DNA of 53,496 nt from NCBI RefSeq assembly GCF_021341665.1, contig NZ_JAJTTH010000019.1, forward strand, positions 1 to 53,496, read 5' to 3'. The stretch is from Pseudomonas sp. Au-Pse12. Its GTDB lineage: Bacteria > Pseudomonadota > Gammaproteobacteria > Pseudomonadales > Pseudomonadaceae. Below the pieces are notes generated by a model. It did no database searches. It had not been told where the DNA came from and worked only from the letters and a program-made list of their open reading frames with translations. Both the position numbers and the translations under genes were made by a program. This document shows, piece after piece, positions 43,962 to 52,429 of the stretch (positions within the stretch are counted from its first letter, which is position 1; every line of letters starts with the position of its first letter).

Positions 43962-46484
43962 ATGACGCAAGTCACGGTGAAACAACTGGCCGATGAGGTC
44001 AAAACACCGGTAGAGCGCCTGCTGCAGCAGATGCGTGAGGCAGGTCTGCCGCACACCGCCGCCGAGGAACATGTGAGCGACAGTGAGAAGCAGTCGTTGC
44101 TGACTCACCTGAAAAGCAGCCACAAGGCGAAAGTGGAAGAACCACGCAAGATTACTTTGCAGCGCAAGACCACCAGCACCCTGCGGGTTGCTGGCAGCAA
44201 GAGCATCAGCGTTGAAGTGCGCAAGAAGAAAGTCTTCGTACAGCGCAGCCCGGAAGAGATCGAAGCCGAGCGTCAACGTGAACTGGAAGAACGTCGTGCA
44301 GTAGAAAATGCTGCTCGTCAGAAGGCTGAAGAAGAAGCCAAGCGTCGCGCCGAAGAAGAAGCGCGTCGCCAGCCTGCTCCGGTTGCCGAGCCAGTTGCCG
44401 CGCAAGCAGCAGCTTCTGCTCCTGCTCCAGCGCCTGTAGTCGAGCCTGTGCAAGACGCTCCGGTGGCCGCTGCGGCTCCGGCAGCTGACGTGCGCAAGAA
44501 AGACGAACAGCGCCGTCCGGACAAGACCCGTAACGACGATAACCGTCGTGGCGGCGATGGCGAGCGCAAAAACGCTCCACATCGTGCTTCGGTCAAGGAA
44601 AAGGCGCCTGCGCCTCGCGTTGCCCCACGTACTACCGACGAAGAAAGCGATGGCTTCCGTCGTGGTGGTCGCGGCAAGGCCAAGCTGAAGAAGCGCAACG
44701 CGCACGGTTTCCAGAGCCCAACCGGGCCAGTGGTACGTGACGTGCAGATCGGCGAGACCATCACTGTGGGCGAATTGGCCCAGCAGATGTCGGTCAAGGC
44801 TGCCGAAGTTATCAAGTTCATGTTCAAACTGGGCACTCCAGCCACCATCAACCAGGTTCTGGATCAGGAAACTGCCCAGCTGGTCGCTGAAGAACTGGGC
44901 CACAAAGTGACCCTGGTCAGCGACACCGCCCTGGAAGATTCCCTGGCCGAGTCCCTGAAGTTCGAAGGTGAAGCGGTTGCCCGTGCGCCGGTCGTGACCG
45001 TAATGGGCCACGTTGACCACGGTAAGACCTCGTTGCTGGACTACATCCGTCGCGCCAAAGTGGCCGCGGGCGAAGCCGGTGGCATTACCCAGCACATCGG
45101 TGCCTACCACGTAGAAACCGAGCGCGGCATGGTCACCTTCCTCGACACCCCTGGTCACGCCGCGTTTACCGCCATGCGTGCCCGTGGTGCCAAGGCCACC
45201 GACATCGTGATCCTGGTGGTTGCAGCGGACGACGGCGTGATGCCGCAGACCGTTGAAGCCGTTCAGCACGCACAAGCTGCCGGCGTACCGCTGGTGGTTG
45301 CGGTGAACAAGATCGACAAGCCAGGCGCCGATCTGGACCGTATCCGCAGTGAGCTCTCGGTTCACGGCGTAACGTCCGAGGATTGGGGTGGCGATACGCC
45401 GTTCGTACCGGTTTCCGCGAAAATGGGGACCGGTGTCGACGACCTGCTGGAAGCTGTTCTGCTGCAAGCCGAAGTACTGGAACTCAAGGCGACTCCTTCG
45501 GCTCCAGGCCGCGGCGTCGTGGTTGAATCCCGTCTCGACAAGGGCCGCGGCCCGGTAGCCACCGTGCTGGTTCAGGACGGTACGCTGCGTCAAGGCGACA
45601 TGGTGCTGGTCGGCTCGAACTACGGCCGCGTGCGCGCCATGCTCGACGAGAACGGCAAGCCAATCAAGGAAGCCGGTCCTTCCATTCCGGTCGAGATCCT
45701 CGGCCTGGACGGTACCCCGGACGCTGGCGACGAGATGAGCGTAGTGGCCGACGAGAAGAAAGCCCGTGAAGTGGCGTTGTTCCGTCAAGGCAAGTTCCGC
45801 GAAGTCAAGCTGGCCCGTGCTCACGCCGGCAAGCTGGAAAACATCTTCGAAAGCATGGGCCAGGAAGAGAAGAAGACGCTCAACATCGTCCTCAAGTCCG
45901 ACGTCCGTGGTTCGCTGGAAGCTCTGCAAGGCGCTCTGAATGGCCTGGGCAACGACGAAGTGCAAGTGCGCGTAGTCGGCGGCGGTGTCGGTGGTATCAC
46001 CGAAAGCGACGCCAACCTGGCACTGGCCTCCAACGCTGTACTGTTCGGCTTCAACGTGCGTGCCGATGCCGGCGCACGGAAGATCGTCGAGCAGGAAGGT
46101 CTGGATATGCGTTACTACAACGTGATCTACGACATCATCGAAGACGTCAAGAAAGCCCTGACCGGTATGTTGGGCAGCGACGTTCGGGAGAACATCCTGG
46201 GTGTTGCCGAAGTTCGCGACGTGTTCCGCTCGCCGAAGTTTGGTGCGATCGCCGGTTGCATGGTCATCGAAGGTGTCGTGCACCGTAACCGTCCAATCCG
46301 CGTACTGCGTGAAGACATCGTTATCTTCGAAGGCGAGCTGGAATCCCTGCGCCGCTTCAAGGATGACGCGTCCGAAGTGCGTGCCGGCATGGAATGCGGT
46401 ATCGGCGTGAAGAGCTACAACGACGTCAAAGTCGGCGACAAGATCGAAGTCTTCGAGAAGGTCCAGGTTGCTCGCAGCCTCTAA
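43962..46484 (+). CDS. infB: Translation initiation factor IF-2
   Basis: An 840-residue GTPase that places fMet-tRNA on the 30S subunit. It has an IF2-N domain, then a long charged, Ala/Glu/Lys-rich linker (residues ~95-225). A second IF2-N module follows (TVGELAQQMSVKAAEVIKFM). G1 GHVDHGKTS is near residue 350, G3 DTPGH near 395 and G4 NKID near 450. Domains II-IV are complete. A GAGGAG site precedes the ATG. Confidence 0.98.
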   Translation: MTQVTVKQLADEVKTPVERLLQQMREAGLPHTAAEEHVSDSEKQSLLTHLKSSHKAKVEEPRKITLQRKTTSTLRVAGSKSISVEVRKKKVFVQRSPEEIEAERQRELEERRAVENAARQKAEEEAKRRAEEEARRQPAPVAEPVAAQAAASAPAPAPVVEPVQDAPVAAAAPAADVRKKDEQRRPDKTRNDDNRRGGDGERKNAPHRASVKEKAPAPRVAPRTTDEESDGFRRGGRGKAKLKKRNAHGFQSPTGPVVRDVQIGETITVGELAQQMSVKAAEVIKFMFKLGTPATINQVLDQETAQLVAEELGHKVTLVSDTALEDSLAESLKFEGEAVARAPVVTVMGHVDHGKTSLLDYIRRAKVAAGEAGGITQHIGAYHVETERGMVTFLDTPGHAAFTAMRARGAKATDIVILVVAADDGVMPQTVEAVQHAQAAGVPLVVAVNKIDKPGADLDRIRSELSVHGVTSEDWGGDTPFVPVSAKMGTGVDDLLEAVLLQAEVLELKATPSAPGRGVVVESRLDKGRGPVATVLVQDGTLRQGDMVLVGSNYGRVRAMLDENGKPIKEAGPSIPVEILGLDGTPDAGDEMSVVADEKKAREVALFRQGKFREVKLARAHAGKLENIFESMGQEEKKTLNIVLKSDVRGSLEALQGALNGLGNDEVQVRVVGGGVGGITESDANLALASNAVLFGFNVRADAGARKIVEQEGLDMRYYNVIYDIIEDVKKALTGMLGSDVRENILGVAEVRDVFRSPKFGAIAGCMVIEGVVHRNRPIRVLREDIVIFEGELESLRRFKDDASEVRAGMECGIGVKSYNDVKVGDKIEVFEKVQVARSL

Positions 46485-46555
46485 CTCGCGCACTTCAAGA
46501 GCCCTGGTGGCCCGCCGCATGCAAGTGCTCGGCGCCTCCAGCGGCCTCTAAACGC

Positions 46556-46589
46556 AACGCCCGGTCTGGCTCCTGCCAGGCCGGGCGTT
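46556..46589 (+). other. Hairpin between infB and rbfA
   Basis: AACGCCCGG and CCGGGCGTT form the outer stem, with TGGC/GCCA as an inner stem. Only TTT then GCC follows, so it may be a partial terminator or an mRNA-processing site inside the operon. Confidence 0.65.
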
Positions 46590-46643
46590 TGCCGCTTTCA
46601 GACCACACGGGTTTCACCGTGAGGCAGTAACAGGTAACAAGAC

Positions 46644-47045
46644 ATGGCAAAAGAATACAGCCGTACCCAACGCATTGGTGATCAGATGCAGCGCGAACTG
46701 GCGCAACTGATCCGTCGTGAAGTCAAGGATCCACGCGTCGGCCTGGTGACCATCACCGCCGTGGAAGTCAGCCGCGATGTCGGTCACGCGAAGATTTTCA
46801 TCACCGTGATGGGCCAGGAAAACGCCGAAGAGATCGCCCAGAGCATCAAGGTGCTGAACTCGGCGGCAGGGTTCCTGCGCATGCAACTGGCCAAGGAAAT
46901 GAAGCTGCGCAGCGTGCCGCAACTGCACTTCCATTACGACGAGAGCGTGGCCCGCGGGGCACACCTGTCGGCCCTGATCGAGCGTGCCGTGGCTGAAGAC
47001 AGCCAGCATGGCGACGCGCCTGCCCCTGAAGACGCCAAGGAGTAA
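46644..47045 (+). CDS. rbfA: 30S ribosome-binding factor RbfA
   Basis: A 133-residue cold-shock and 16S-maturation factor with a KH-like fold. Family segments are RTQRIGDQMQRELAQLIRRE, VKDPRVGLVTITAVEVSRDV and LRSVPQLHFHYDESV. It ends with an acidic tail. The truB start lies three bases after its stop. Confidence 0.97.
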   Translation: MAKEYSRTQRIGDQMQRELAQLIRREVKDPRVGLVTITAVEVSRDVGHAKIFITVMGQENAEEIAQSIKVLNSAAGFLRMQLAKEMKLRSVPQLHFHYDESVARGAHLSALIERAVAEDSQHGDAPAPEDAKE

Positions 47046-47048
47046 GCG

Positions 47049-47966
47049 GTGGCTCAGGTCAAGCGTATCCGTCGTAACGTCAGCGGCATCATCCTCCTGG
47101 ACAAGCCGCTGGGCTTCACCTCCAACGCGGCGCTGCAGAAGGTCCGCTGGTTGCTCAATGCCGAGAAAGCCGGTCATACCGGCAGCCTCGACCCCTTGGC
47201 TACTGGTGTGTTGCCGCTGTGCTTCGGCGAGGCCACCAAGTTCTCGCAATACCTGCTCGATTCCGACAAGGGTTACGAAACCCTGGCGCAGTTGGGCAAG
47301 ACCACCACCACCGCGGACGCTGAAGGCGAAGTTTTACAGACCCGTGAAGTGACCGTTGGTCGTGCCGATATCGAGGCGGTATTGCCGGAATTTCGTGGCG
47401 AAATCAAACAGATACCACCGATGTACTCCGCCCTCAAGCGTGATGGCCAGCCACTCTACAAACTGGCTCGTGCAGGGGAAGTGGTGGAGCGTGAACCGCG
47501 TTCTGTTACTATTGCGCGCTTGGAATTACTCGCCTGTGAAGGCGACACTGCGCGCCTGGCGGTGGACTGCAGCAAAGGCACCTATATCCGTACCCTGGTA
47601 GAAGATATTGGTGAAAAACTCGGCTGTGGTGCTTACGTTGCAGAACTGCGACGGACCCAGGCCGGACCTTTCAGCCTGGCCCAGACGGTCACCCTGGAAG
47701 AGCTTGAGGCAGTGCACGCCGAAGGCGGCAACGAAGCGGTAGACCGCTTCCTGATGCCATCGGACAGCGGCCTGCTGGATTGGCCGCTGCTGCAGTTTTC
47801 GGAGCACAGCGCGTTCTACTGGCTCAATGGCCAGCCGGTGCGTGCGCCAGATGCACCGAAGTTCGGCATGGTGCGGGTACAGGATCACAACGGTCGCTTC
47901 ATCGGTATCGGTGAAGTGAGCGAAGACGGGCGCATCGCGCCGCGTCGACTGATTCGGTCAGAATGA
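47049..47966 (+). CDS. truB: tRNA pseudouridine-55 synthase TruB
   Basis: A 305-residue enzyme making pseudouridine 55 in the T-loop of tRNAs. Catalytic Asp48 is in GHTGSLDPLATGVLPL. The conserved KGYE and CSKGTYIRTLVEDIG segments are present, with a C-terminal PUA-like domain. The start is GTG at 47049 with AAGGAG eight bases upstream, at the end of rbfA. Confidence 0.97.
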   Translation: MAQVKRIRRNVSGIILLDKPLGFTSNAALQKVRWLLNAEKAGHTGSLDPLATGVLPLCFGEATKFSQYLLDSDKGYETLAQLGKTTTTADAEGEVLQTREVTVGRADIEAVLPEFRGEIKQIPPMYSALKRDGQPLYKLARAGEVVEREPRSVTIARLELLACEGDTARLAVDCSKGTYIRTLVEDIGEKLGCGAYVAELRRTQAGPFSLAQTVTLEELEAVHAEGGNEAVDRFLMPSDSGLLDWPLLQFSEHSAFYWLNGQPVRAPDAPKFGMVRVQDHNGRFIGIGEVSEDGRIAPRRLIRSE

Positions 47967-48081
47967 CCGGACGAGGGTGGCTGTTAACAGGCACGGTCAC
48001 TACTCATTTATAGATACAGGGATTTGTCCCTGGCCTGTTGAAACTGTTCTTGAACAGTTTCCTGATATAAGGATTGCCCAC

Positions 48082-48351
48082 ATGGCACTCAGCGTTGAAG
48101 AAAAAGCTCAGATCGTAACCGACTACCAGCAAGCTGTTGGTGACACTGGTTCGCCAGAAGTGCAAGTTGCACTGCTGACCGCCAACATCAACAAACTGCA
48201 AGGTCACTTCAAAGCCAATGGTAAAGACCACCACTCCCGTCGTGGCCTGATCCGCATGGTAAACCAGCGTCGTAAGCTGCTGGACTACCTGAAAGGCAAA
48301 GACCTGAGCCGTTACAGCACCCTGATCGGTCGTCTGGGTCTGCGTCGCTAA
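48082..48351 (+). CDS. rpsO: 30S ribosomal protein S15
   Basis: An 89-residue 16S rRNA-binding protein (MALSVEEKAQIVTDYQQAVG, with HHSRRGLIRMVNQRRKLLDY). An in-frame upstream start at 47977 would add 35 residues and was rejected, since the family begins exactly at ATG 48082 behind AAGGA. E. coli S15 autoregulates through a leader pseudoknot; the 115-base gap after truB could hold one, but I cannot assign it by eye. Confidence 0.97.
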   Translation: MALSVEEKAQIVTDYQQAVGDTGSPEVQVALLTANINKLQGHFKANGKDHHSRRGLIRMVNQRRKLLDYLKGKDLSRYSTLIGRLGLRR

Positions 48352-48380
48352 TCAGCGATTGCGCTATGAGGTTGGTTGTT

Positions 48381-48417
48381 TGCCATGCGTCAGCGGTTTT
48401 TCCGCCGGCGTATGGCA
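48381..48417 (+). promoter_or_regulatory. Long hairpin in the pnp leader (candidate RNase III site)
   Basis: A 16-bp stem (48381-48396 with 48402-48417) has one A-C mismatch, two or three G-U pairs and a TTTTT loop. No T-tract follows, so it is not a normal terminator. In E. coli the rpsO-pnp spacer holds an RNase III-cut hairpin through which PNPase limits its own synthesis; this one has the right place and size. Confidence 0.78.
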
Positions 48418-48548
48418 GGCTTCCAGCCTCAAGTTTTATCTGCTGCACCGTTTTACCTGGACAATAAAGGCTGGGCCGATTCCCCGCATTGCCCAAGAAT
48501 TTCGCAAGAAGCAAGTTTCCCCAAGAGCCACAAAGAAGGTAGGACACC

Positions 48549-50654
48549 GTGAACCCGGTAATCAAAAAATTCCAGTTCGGTCAGTCGACCGTAACCCTCG
48601 AGACTGGCCGTATCGCCCGTCAAGCCTCCGGCGCAGTATTGGTCACCGTTGACGACGACGTCAGCGTATTGGTGACCGTGGTTGGCGCCAAGCAAGCGGA
48701 TCCAGGCAAGGGCTTCTTCCCTCTGTCCGTGCACTACCAGGAAAAGACTTACGCTGCCGGTAAGATCCCTGGCGGTTTCTTCAAGCGTGAAGGCCGTCCT
48801 TCCGAGAAAGAAACCCTGACCTCGCGTCTGATCGACCGTCCGATCCGCCCTCTGTTCCCAGAAGGCTTCATGAACGAAGTGCAGGTTGTCTGCACCGTGG
48901 TTTCTACCAGCAAGAAGACCGATCCGGACATCGCTGCGATGATCGGTACCTCGGCTGCCCTGGCGATCTCCGGCATTCCTTTCGACGGCCCGATCGGCGC
49001 CGCTCGCGTGGCTTTCCACGAAAGCACCGGCTACCTGCTGAACCCGACCTACGAACAACTGGCTGCTTCGAGCCTGGACATGGTCGTGGCCGGTACCGAA
49101 GAAGCCGTACTGATGGTTGAGTCGGAAGCCAAAGAGCTGACCGAAGACCAGATGCTGGGCGCGGTACTGTTCGCCCACGACGAATTCCAATCGGTGATCA
49201 AGGCTGTCAAAGAGCTGGCTGCCGAAGCTGCCAAGCCGACCTGGGACTGGGCTGCTGCCCCAGAAGCCACCGAACTGCTGGGCGCTATCCGTGCCGAGTT
49301 CGGCGAAGCCATCTCCCAGGCTTACACCATCACCGTCAAGGCCGACCGTTACGCGCGCCTGGGCGAGCTGAAAGACCAAGTGGTCGCCAAGCTCTCCGGT
49401 GAAGAAGGCCAGCCTTCGGCTGCCGACGTCAAAGCCGCTTTCGGCGAGATCGAATACCGCACCGTTCGCGAAAACATCGTCAACGGCAAGCCACGTATCG
49501 ACGGCCGCGACACCCGCACCGTACGTCCGCTGAACATCGAAGTCGGCGTACTGCCGAAGACCCACGGTTCGGCCCTGTTCACCCGTGGCGAAACTCAGGC
49601 TCTGGTGGTTGCGACCCTGGGTACTGCCCGTGACGCACAGCTGCTGGACACCCTGGAAGGCGAGAAGAAAGACCCCTTCATGCTGCACTACAACTTCCCT
49701 CCGTTCTCGGTGGGCGAGTGTGGTCGTATGGGCGGCGCGGGCCGTCGTGAAATCGGTCACGGCCGTCTGGCCCGTCGTTCGGTCCAGGCCATGCTGCCAG
49801 CCGCTGACGTGTTCCCTTACACCATTCGCGTGGTGTCGGAAATCACCGAATCCAACGGTTCCAGCTCCATGGCTTCCGTGTGCGGTGCTTCCCTGGCACT
49901 GATGGACGCTGGTGTACCGATGAAGGCGCCGGTTGCCGGTATCGCCATGGGCCTGGTTAAAGAAGGCGAGAAGTTCGCCGTCCTGACCGACATCCTGGGT
50001 GACGAAGACCACCTGGGCGACATGGACTTCAAGGTAGCCGGTACCGCCAAAGGTGTCACCGCGCTGCAGATGGACATCAAGATCAAGGGCATCACCGAAG
50101 AAATCATGGAGATCGCCCTGGGCCAGGCCCTGGAAGCTCGCCTGAACATCCTCGGTCAGATGAACCAGATCATCGGTCAATCCCGTACCGAACTGTCGGC
50201 CAACGCTCCGACCATGATCGCGATGAAGATCGACACCGACAAGATCCGTGACGTCATCGGTAAAGGCGGCGCCACCATCCGCGCGATCTGCGAAGAAACC
50301 AAGGCTTCGATCGACATCGAAGACGACGGTTCGATCAAGATCTTCGGCGAAACCAAGGAAGCTGCAGAGGCCGCGCGTCAGCGCGTTCTGGGCATCACCG
50401 CGGAAGCCGAGATCGGCAAGATCTACGTCGGCAAGGTTGAGCGTATCGTCGACTTCGGCGCCTTCGTCAACATCCTGCCGGGCAAGGACGGTCTGGTGCA
50501 CATCTCCATGCTGAGCGACGCTCGCGTTGAGAAAGTCACCGACATCCTGAAAGAAGGCCAGGAAGTGGAAGTGCTGGTACTGGACGTGGACAACCGCGGC
50601 CGCATCAAGCTGTCCATCAAAGACGTGGCAGCAGCCAAGGCTTCGGGCGTTTAA
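48549..50654 (+). CDS. pnp: Polynucleotide phosphorylase
   Basis: A 701-residue 3'-5' phosphorolytic exoribonuclease and degradosome part. Two RNase PH domains (residues ~1-140 and ~320-540, with the second holding GRREIGHGRLARRSVQAMLP) flank an all-alpha domain. A KH domain (IGKGGATIRAICEETKASID) is near residue 565. An S1 domain from ~620 starts GKIYVGKVERIVDFGAFVNI. The start is GTG at 48549, with GTAGGACACC upstream. Confidence 0.98.
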   Translation: MNPVIKKFQFGQSTVTLETGRIARQASGAVLVTVDDDVSVLVTVVGAKQADPGKGFFPLSVHYQEKTYAAGKIPGGFFKREGRPSEKETLTSRLIDRPIRPLFPEGFMNEVQVVCTVVSTSKKTDPDIAAMIGTSAALAISGIPFDGPIGAARVAFHESTGYLLNPTYEQLAASSLDMVVAGTEEAVLMVESEAKELTEDQMLGAVLFAHDEFQSVIKAVKELAAEAAKPTWDWAAAPEATELLGAIRAEFGEAISQAYTITVKADRYARLGELKDQVVAKLSGEEGQPSAADVKAAFGEIEYRTVRENIVNGKPRIDGRDTRTVRPLNIEVGVLPKTHGSALFTRGETQALVVATLGTARDAQLLDTLEGEKKDPFMLHYNFPPFSVGECGRMGGAGRREIGHGRLARRSVQAMLPAADVFPYTIRVVSEITESNGSSSMASVCGASLALMDAGVPMKAPVAGIAMGLVKEGEKFAVLTDILGDEDHLGDMDFKVAGTAKGVTALQMDIKIKGITEEIMEIALGQALEARLNILGQMNQIIGQSRTELSANAPTMIAMKIDTDKIRDVIGKGGATIRAICEETKASIDIEDDGSIKIFGETKEAAEAARQRVLGITAEAEIGKIYVGKVERIVDFGAFVNILPGKDGLVHISMLSDARVEKVTDILKEGQEVEVLVLDVDNRGRIKLSIKDVAAAKASGV

Positions 50655-50682
50655 TCGTCCTTTAGCCTTACGCTGAACAAGC

Positions 50683-50710
50683 AAGCGCCCCGACTGGTTC
50701 GGGGCGTTTT
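50683..50710 (+). terminator. Terminator after pnp
   Basis: CGCCCCGA-CTGGT-TCGGGGCG, extended by A-T pairs and followed by TTTT, 30 bases after the pnp stop. It ends the long rimP-pnp transcription unit. Confidence 0.88.
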
Positions 50711-50773
50711 GCTATCTACGCTAAAAGCCTCTCGGTTGTCGGCCCAGGAGACTGGTGCTAGGTTTTAGCCCAC

Positions 50774-50849
50774 GCCGGTGTAGCTCAGTCGGTAGAGCAG
50801 CGCACTCGTAACGCGAAGGTCGCAGGTTCGATTCCTGTCACCGGCACCA
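50774..50849 (+). tRNA. tRNA-Thr (CGT), island attachment site
   Basis: A 76-nt tRNA, GCCGGTGTAGCTCAG to CACCGGCACCA, with anticodon CGT at 50807-50809. Acceptor, D and T stems are fully paired (one G-U). The anticodon stem is weak: A31-C39 (50804 and 50812) and G27-A43 are mismatched, leaving three Watson-Crick pairs. It is the counterpart of E. coli thrW, a well-known integration site. An integrase gene begins 160 bases downstream. Confidence 0.93.
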
Positions 50850-50893
50850 TCAAGCTGTTCCGATACGTCTCCCCCTGTATACGGAACCCCTGA

Positions 50894-50920
50894 AAAGCCA
50901 GCCTAGTGCGGGCTTTCTTG
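50894..50920 (+). terminator. Terminator after tRNA-Thr
   Basis: AAAGCC (50894-50899) and GGCTTT (50911-50916) with an 11-base loop, followed by CTTGTTT. A modest stem, 45 bases past the tRNA. Confidence 0.6.
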
Positions 50921-50945
50921 TTTCTGCCTGTCTCGTTTTGTCTCT

Positions 50946-51010
50946 AGGTATATACCTGTTTTAGGTATACGTTAGGGTATACGCCGGTTCGACGAGAAAA
51001 CGTATACCTA
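50946..51010 (+). promoter_or_regulatory. GTATAC-repeat control region of the integrase
   Basis: A perfect 12-bp palindrome AGGTATATACCT (50946-50957) is followed by TAGGTATAC (50962-50970), GTATAC (50977-50982) and the inverted GTATACCTA (51002-51010), whose last base is the A of the integrase start codon. A further GTATAC is at 50877-50882. Such clustered sites suit arm-type integrase/excisionase binding, a repressor operator, or both. Confidence 0.72.
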
Positions 51011-52332
51011 TGGCACGCACCGTTACCCCCCTGTCAGACCCCAAATGCGAGGCCGCCAAGCCGCGAGACAAGGACTACACCCTGTTCGACGGGCAGGGCC
51101 TGTTCCTGCTGGTCAAGAAGAACGGCAGCAAAATCTGGCGCATGAAGTTCAAGCGGCCTGATGGCAGGGAAGGGCTGGCCACCTTCGGCAACTATCCAGC
51201 GTTGACCTTAAAGGCAGCACGGGAGCGCCGTGCCGAAGCTCTGGAGTTGCTGGCGCATGGTAGAGACCCGATCGAGAACGCCAGGCAAGGAAAGATTGAG
51301 GCGGCGAATGCCAGGGCCAACACCTTTGGCGTGCTGGCCAAGGATTGGCACGAGGCATGTTCGAAGAAATGGTCTCCAGGCCATGCCGCGACGGTTTGGC
51401 GGCGGATCGAAACTTACCTGCTCCCGGCCCTGGGCCAGCGCCCGGTGGCTGGATTGAAGACCCGCGACCTTCTGGCGCCGCTCAAGGCCGTGGAGAAGCG
51501 TGAAGTTCTGGATACTGCCAGCCGGCTGCGGCAGTACATGACAGGGATCATGCGCATGGCCGTCCAGCATGGCCATATAGACACGAACCCGGCCGTGGAC
51601 CTGCAGGGCGCCACCGCAACGCGCAAAACAATCCACCGACCTGCGCTGGCGCTGGATCGTCTGCCTGAGCTGCTGCAAAGAATCGATAGCGACACCGGTC
51701 GCCCGCTGACCCGGCTGGCAACACAGCTCACCCTGCTGGTCTTCATCCGGTCCAGTGAGCTGCGGTTCGCTCGCTGGCCAGAAATCGACACCGGCCGCTC
51801 CATGTGGGAGATCCCTGGCGAGCGCCAGCAGATCGAGGGTGTGAAGAACTCCCACCGAGGTTCCAAGATGAGCACGCCCCACCTGGTACCTCTCAGTCGC
51901 CAGGCTCTGGCCACGCTCGAGCAGGTGCGTCAGCTCACCGGCCGCTTTGACCTGGTGTTCGCGGGTGATAGCAACCACTGGAAGCCGATGAGCGAGAACA
52001 CAGTGAACAAGGCGCTTCGACGCATGGGCTACGACACCAAGACTGAGGTGTGCGGGCACGGGTTCAGGGCCATAGCCTGTTCCGCCCTCGTCGAGTCGGG
52101 GCTATGGAGCAAGGACGCGGTAGAGCGCCAGATGAGCCACCAGGAGCGCAACAGTGTGCGGGCGGCGTACATCCACAAAGCCGAGTACATTGAGGAACGC
52201 CGACTAATGGTCCAATGGTGGGCTGACTATCTGGATGCGAACCGCGAGTGTCACATAACGCCCTACGACTTCGCTCATCGGACCAACCACGTGGCGAATG
52301 CAGTAAATGGAAGGTTTGTTAAGCGCGGCTGA
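51010..52332 (+). CDS. P4-type tyrosine recombinase/integrase
   Basis: A 440-residue site-specific integrase. An N-terminal DUF4102 arm-binding domain (residues ~1-90, with GLFLLVKKNGSKIWRMKF) precedes a SAM-like core-binding domain (~105-195). The catalytic domain follows. Its residues are Arg247 (FIRSSELRFARW), His350 and Arg353 (CGHGFRAIACSAL), His377 (QMSHQERN) and probable nucleophile Tyr387 (RAAYIHKAEY). All are present, so it looks active. The ribosome site is poor, and a GTATACCTA repeat touches the start codon. It is adjacent to its likely target, tRNA-Thr. Confidence 0.95.
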   Translation: MARTVTPLSDPKCEAAKPRDKDYTLFDGQGLFLLVKKNGSKIWRMKFKRPDGREGLATFGNYPALTLKAARERRAEALELLAHGRDPIENARQGKIEAANARANTFGVLAKDWHEACSKKWSPGHAATVWRRIETYLLPALGQRPVAGLKTRDLLAPLKAVEKREVLDTASRLRQYMTGIMRMAVQHGHIDTNPAVDLQGATATRKTIHRPALALDRLPELLQRIDSDTGRPLTRLATQLTLLVFIRSSELRFARWPEIDTGRSMWEIPGERQQIEGVKNSHRGSKMSTPHLVPLSRQALATLEQVRQLTGRFDLVFAGDSNHWKPMSENTVNKALRRMGYDTKTEVCGHGFRAIACSALVESGLWSKDAVERQMSHQERNSVRAAYIHKAEYIEERRLMVQWWADYLDANRECHITPYDFAHRTNHVANAVNGRFVKRG

Positions 52333-52429
52333 TCTTTGGTATGGCAAGGAGACAGGTATAGACTGAGAAGTAACACTGTTTGGATAGCCAGGGGCTGGCT
52401 AGGGTTCACGTGCTAAGGGGGCGGATGAA

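Noticed and set aside
43935..46520. 861-codon open frame antisense to infB
   Set aside because: Same reason: a codon-bias shadow of the sense gene, which is a complete IF-2.
48453..50684. 743-codon open frame antisense to pnp
   Set aside because: Shadow of pnp; it reads through the pnp terminator and has no independent support.
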